The notes under the pieces were generated by a model. That model saw only the letters and a list, made by a program, of their open reading frames with translations, ran no database searches and was not told where the DNA came from. The translations under genes and the position numbers were made by a program. This document shows, one piece after another, positions 6,576 through 6,820 of a stretch of 6,820 bases of DNA. Origin of the DNA: DASQUK01 sp046723645 (GTDB lineage Bacteria; Actinomycetota; Acidimicrobiia; Acidimicrobiales; VFJN01); assembly GCA_046723645.1 (NCBI GenBank), contig JBKOUY010000080.1:1-6820 (forward strand), given 5' to 3'. Position 1 is the first letter of the stretch, and the number at the start of each line of letters is the position of its first letter.

Positions 6576-6723
6576 GGCTAACGGGGAAGGTCGCCGATCA
6601 CGCGGGCGATGCTACGCAACCCGTGCTGGTGGGGCCGGACACCGGAATTCACCCCGATGGGGGGACGTGGCCGACGCTTCCGCTCCGTACGGTCGGGGCA
6701 GGCCCAGCGGAAGGCGAAACCCC
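6576..6723. other. Divergent intergenic region of 148 bases, promoters expected but not identified
   Basis: It separates the starts of the ABC1 kinase (minus) and the putative glutamate decarboxylase (plus). It contains an 8-base palindrome CCGTACGG at 6685-6692, lying inside a CCGAC/GTCGG inverted repeat (6671-6696), about 30-50 bases upstream of the decarboxylase start. It also contains CCGGAATTCACC at 6642-6653. No convincing -35/-10 pair is seen on either strand. Confidence 0.35.
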
Positions 6724-6820
6724 ATGGCACTTCACCGCAAGCTCGCCGAGGACTCGACCCCCCTGTCCGTGAACCCCGTCTACACCCGGGGCGGGGAGGT
6801 GACGCACGCGCCGCGCCACC
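6724..6820 (+). CDS. Putative glutamate decarboxylase, N-terminal fragment (3' partial)
   Basis: Only the first 32 residues are in the window; the gene runs off the right edge. The fragment begins MALHRKLAEDSTPLSVNPVY and ends THAPRH. From memory, the actinobacterial PLP-dependent glutamate decarboxylases begin in the same way: MxLH, then LSVNPxY, a short variable loop and APxRH just before a LPDG-like segment. Such enzymes convert glutamate to GABA and CO2 with proton consumption in the cytoplasm, often for acid tolerance. The start is ATG at 6724, with GGAAGG 9 bases upstream (6709-6714). No catalytic residue is inside the window, so the function rests only on the N-terminal resemblance. 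It is divergent from the ABC1 kinase gene. Confidence 0.6.
   Translation, partial: MALHRKLAEDSTPLSVNPVYTRGGEVTHAPRH

Noticed and set aside
5091..6581. Plus-strand open frame of 496 codons opposite the ABC1 kinase
   Set aside because: It is antisense to a gene carrying all ABC1 kinase motifs. Its product has no domain or hydrophobic pattern and is rich in His, Arg, Val and Gln, as expected from a shadow frame.

Overview
The window reads as chromosome from a high-GC Gram-positive bacterium, most likely an actinomycetote. The reasons are strong G/C preference at third codon positions, GTG and TTG starts, a DUF7144-type membrane protein, a MalT-like LuxR regulator of the actinobacterial kind (TVKTQ in place of TVKTH in its helix-turn-helix) and an actinobacterial-style glutamate decarboxylase N-terminus. 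I cannot place it below phylum. I see no tRNA, rRNA, insertion sequence, CRISPR array or prophage gene, and no gene-free stretch over 300 bases.

Left part (1-999): a potassium-channel-like membrane protein with a TTTGYGD selectivity filter runs rightward and is open to the left edge. It converges, 21 bases apart, on a small carboxymuconolactone decarboxylase (CMD)-like gene on the minus strand.

Centre-left (589-3704, minus strand): three closely spaced genes look like one operon, transcribed in the order CMD-like protein 1, a 771-residue MalT-like LuxR ATPase regulator, CMD-like protein 2. The gaps are 50 and 60 bases. The two CMD-like proteins are paralogues (37 of 73 ungapped positions identical by hand count), and neither has the CxxC pair of AhpD-type enzymes. 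This regulator flanked by two CMD relatives is the most interesting arrangement in the window.

Centre (3705-4444): two hairpins, one almost touching the stop codon and one with perfect 11-bp arms, separate the operon from an upstream four-helix DUF7144-type membrane protein on the same strand. That gene has a strong Shine-Dalgarno sequence. A 205-base divergent intergenic region follows.

Right part (4445-6820): a small helical protein of unknown function (plus strand) converges on a complete ABC1/UbiB/AarF atypical kinase (minus strand). Divergently from the kinase, a gene runs off the right edge. Its 32 visible residues resemble the start of an actinobacterial glutamate decarboxylase. Apart from the CMD-LuxR-CMD operon, the genes look like unrelated chromosomal neighbours. 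A loose theme of envelope and stress physiology (ion channel, kinase, acid-stress decarboxylase) is possible but not demonstrated.
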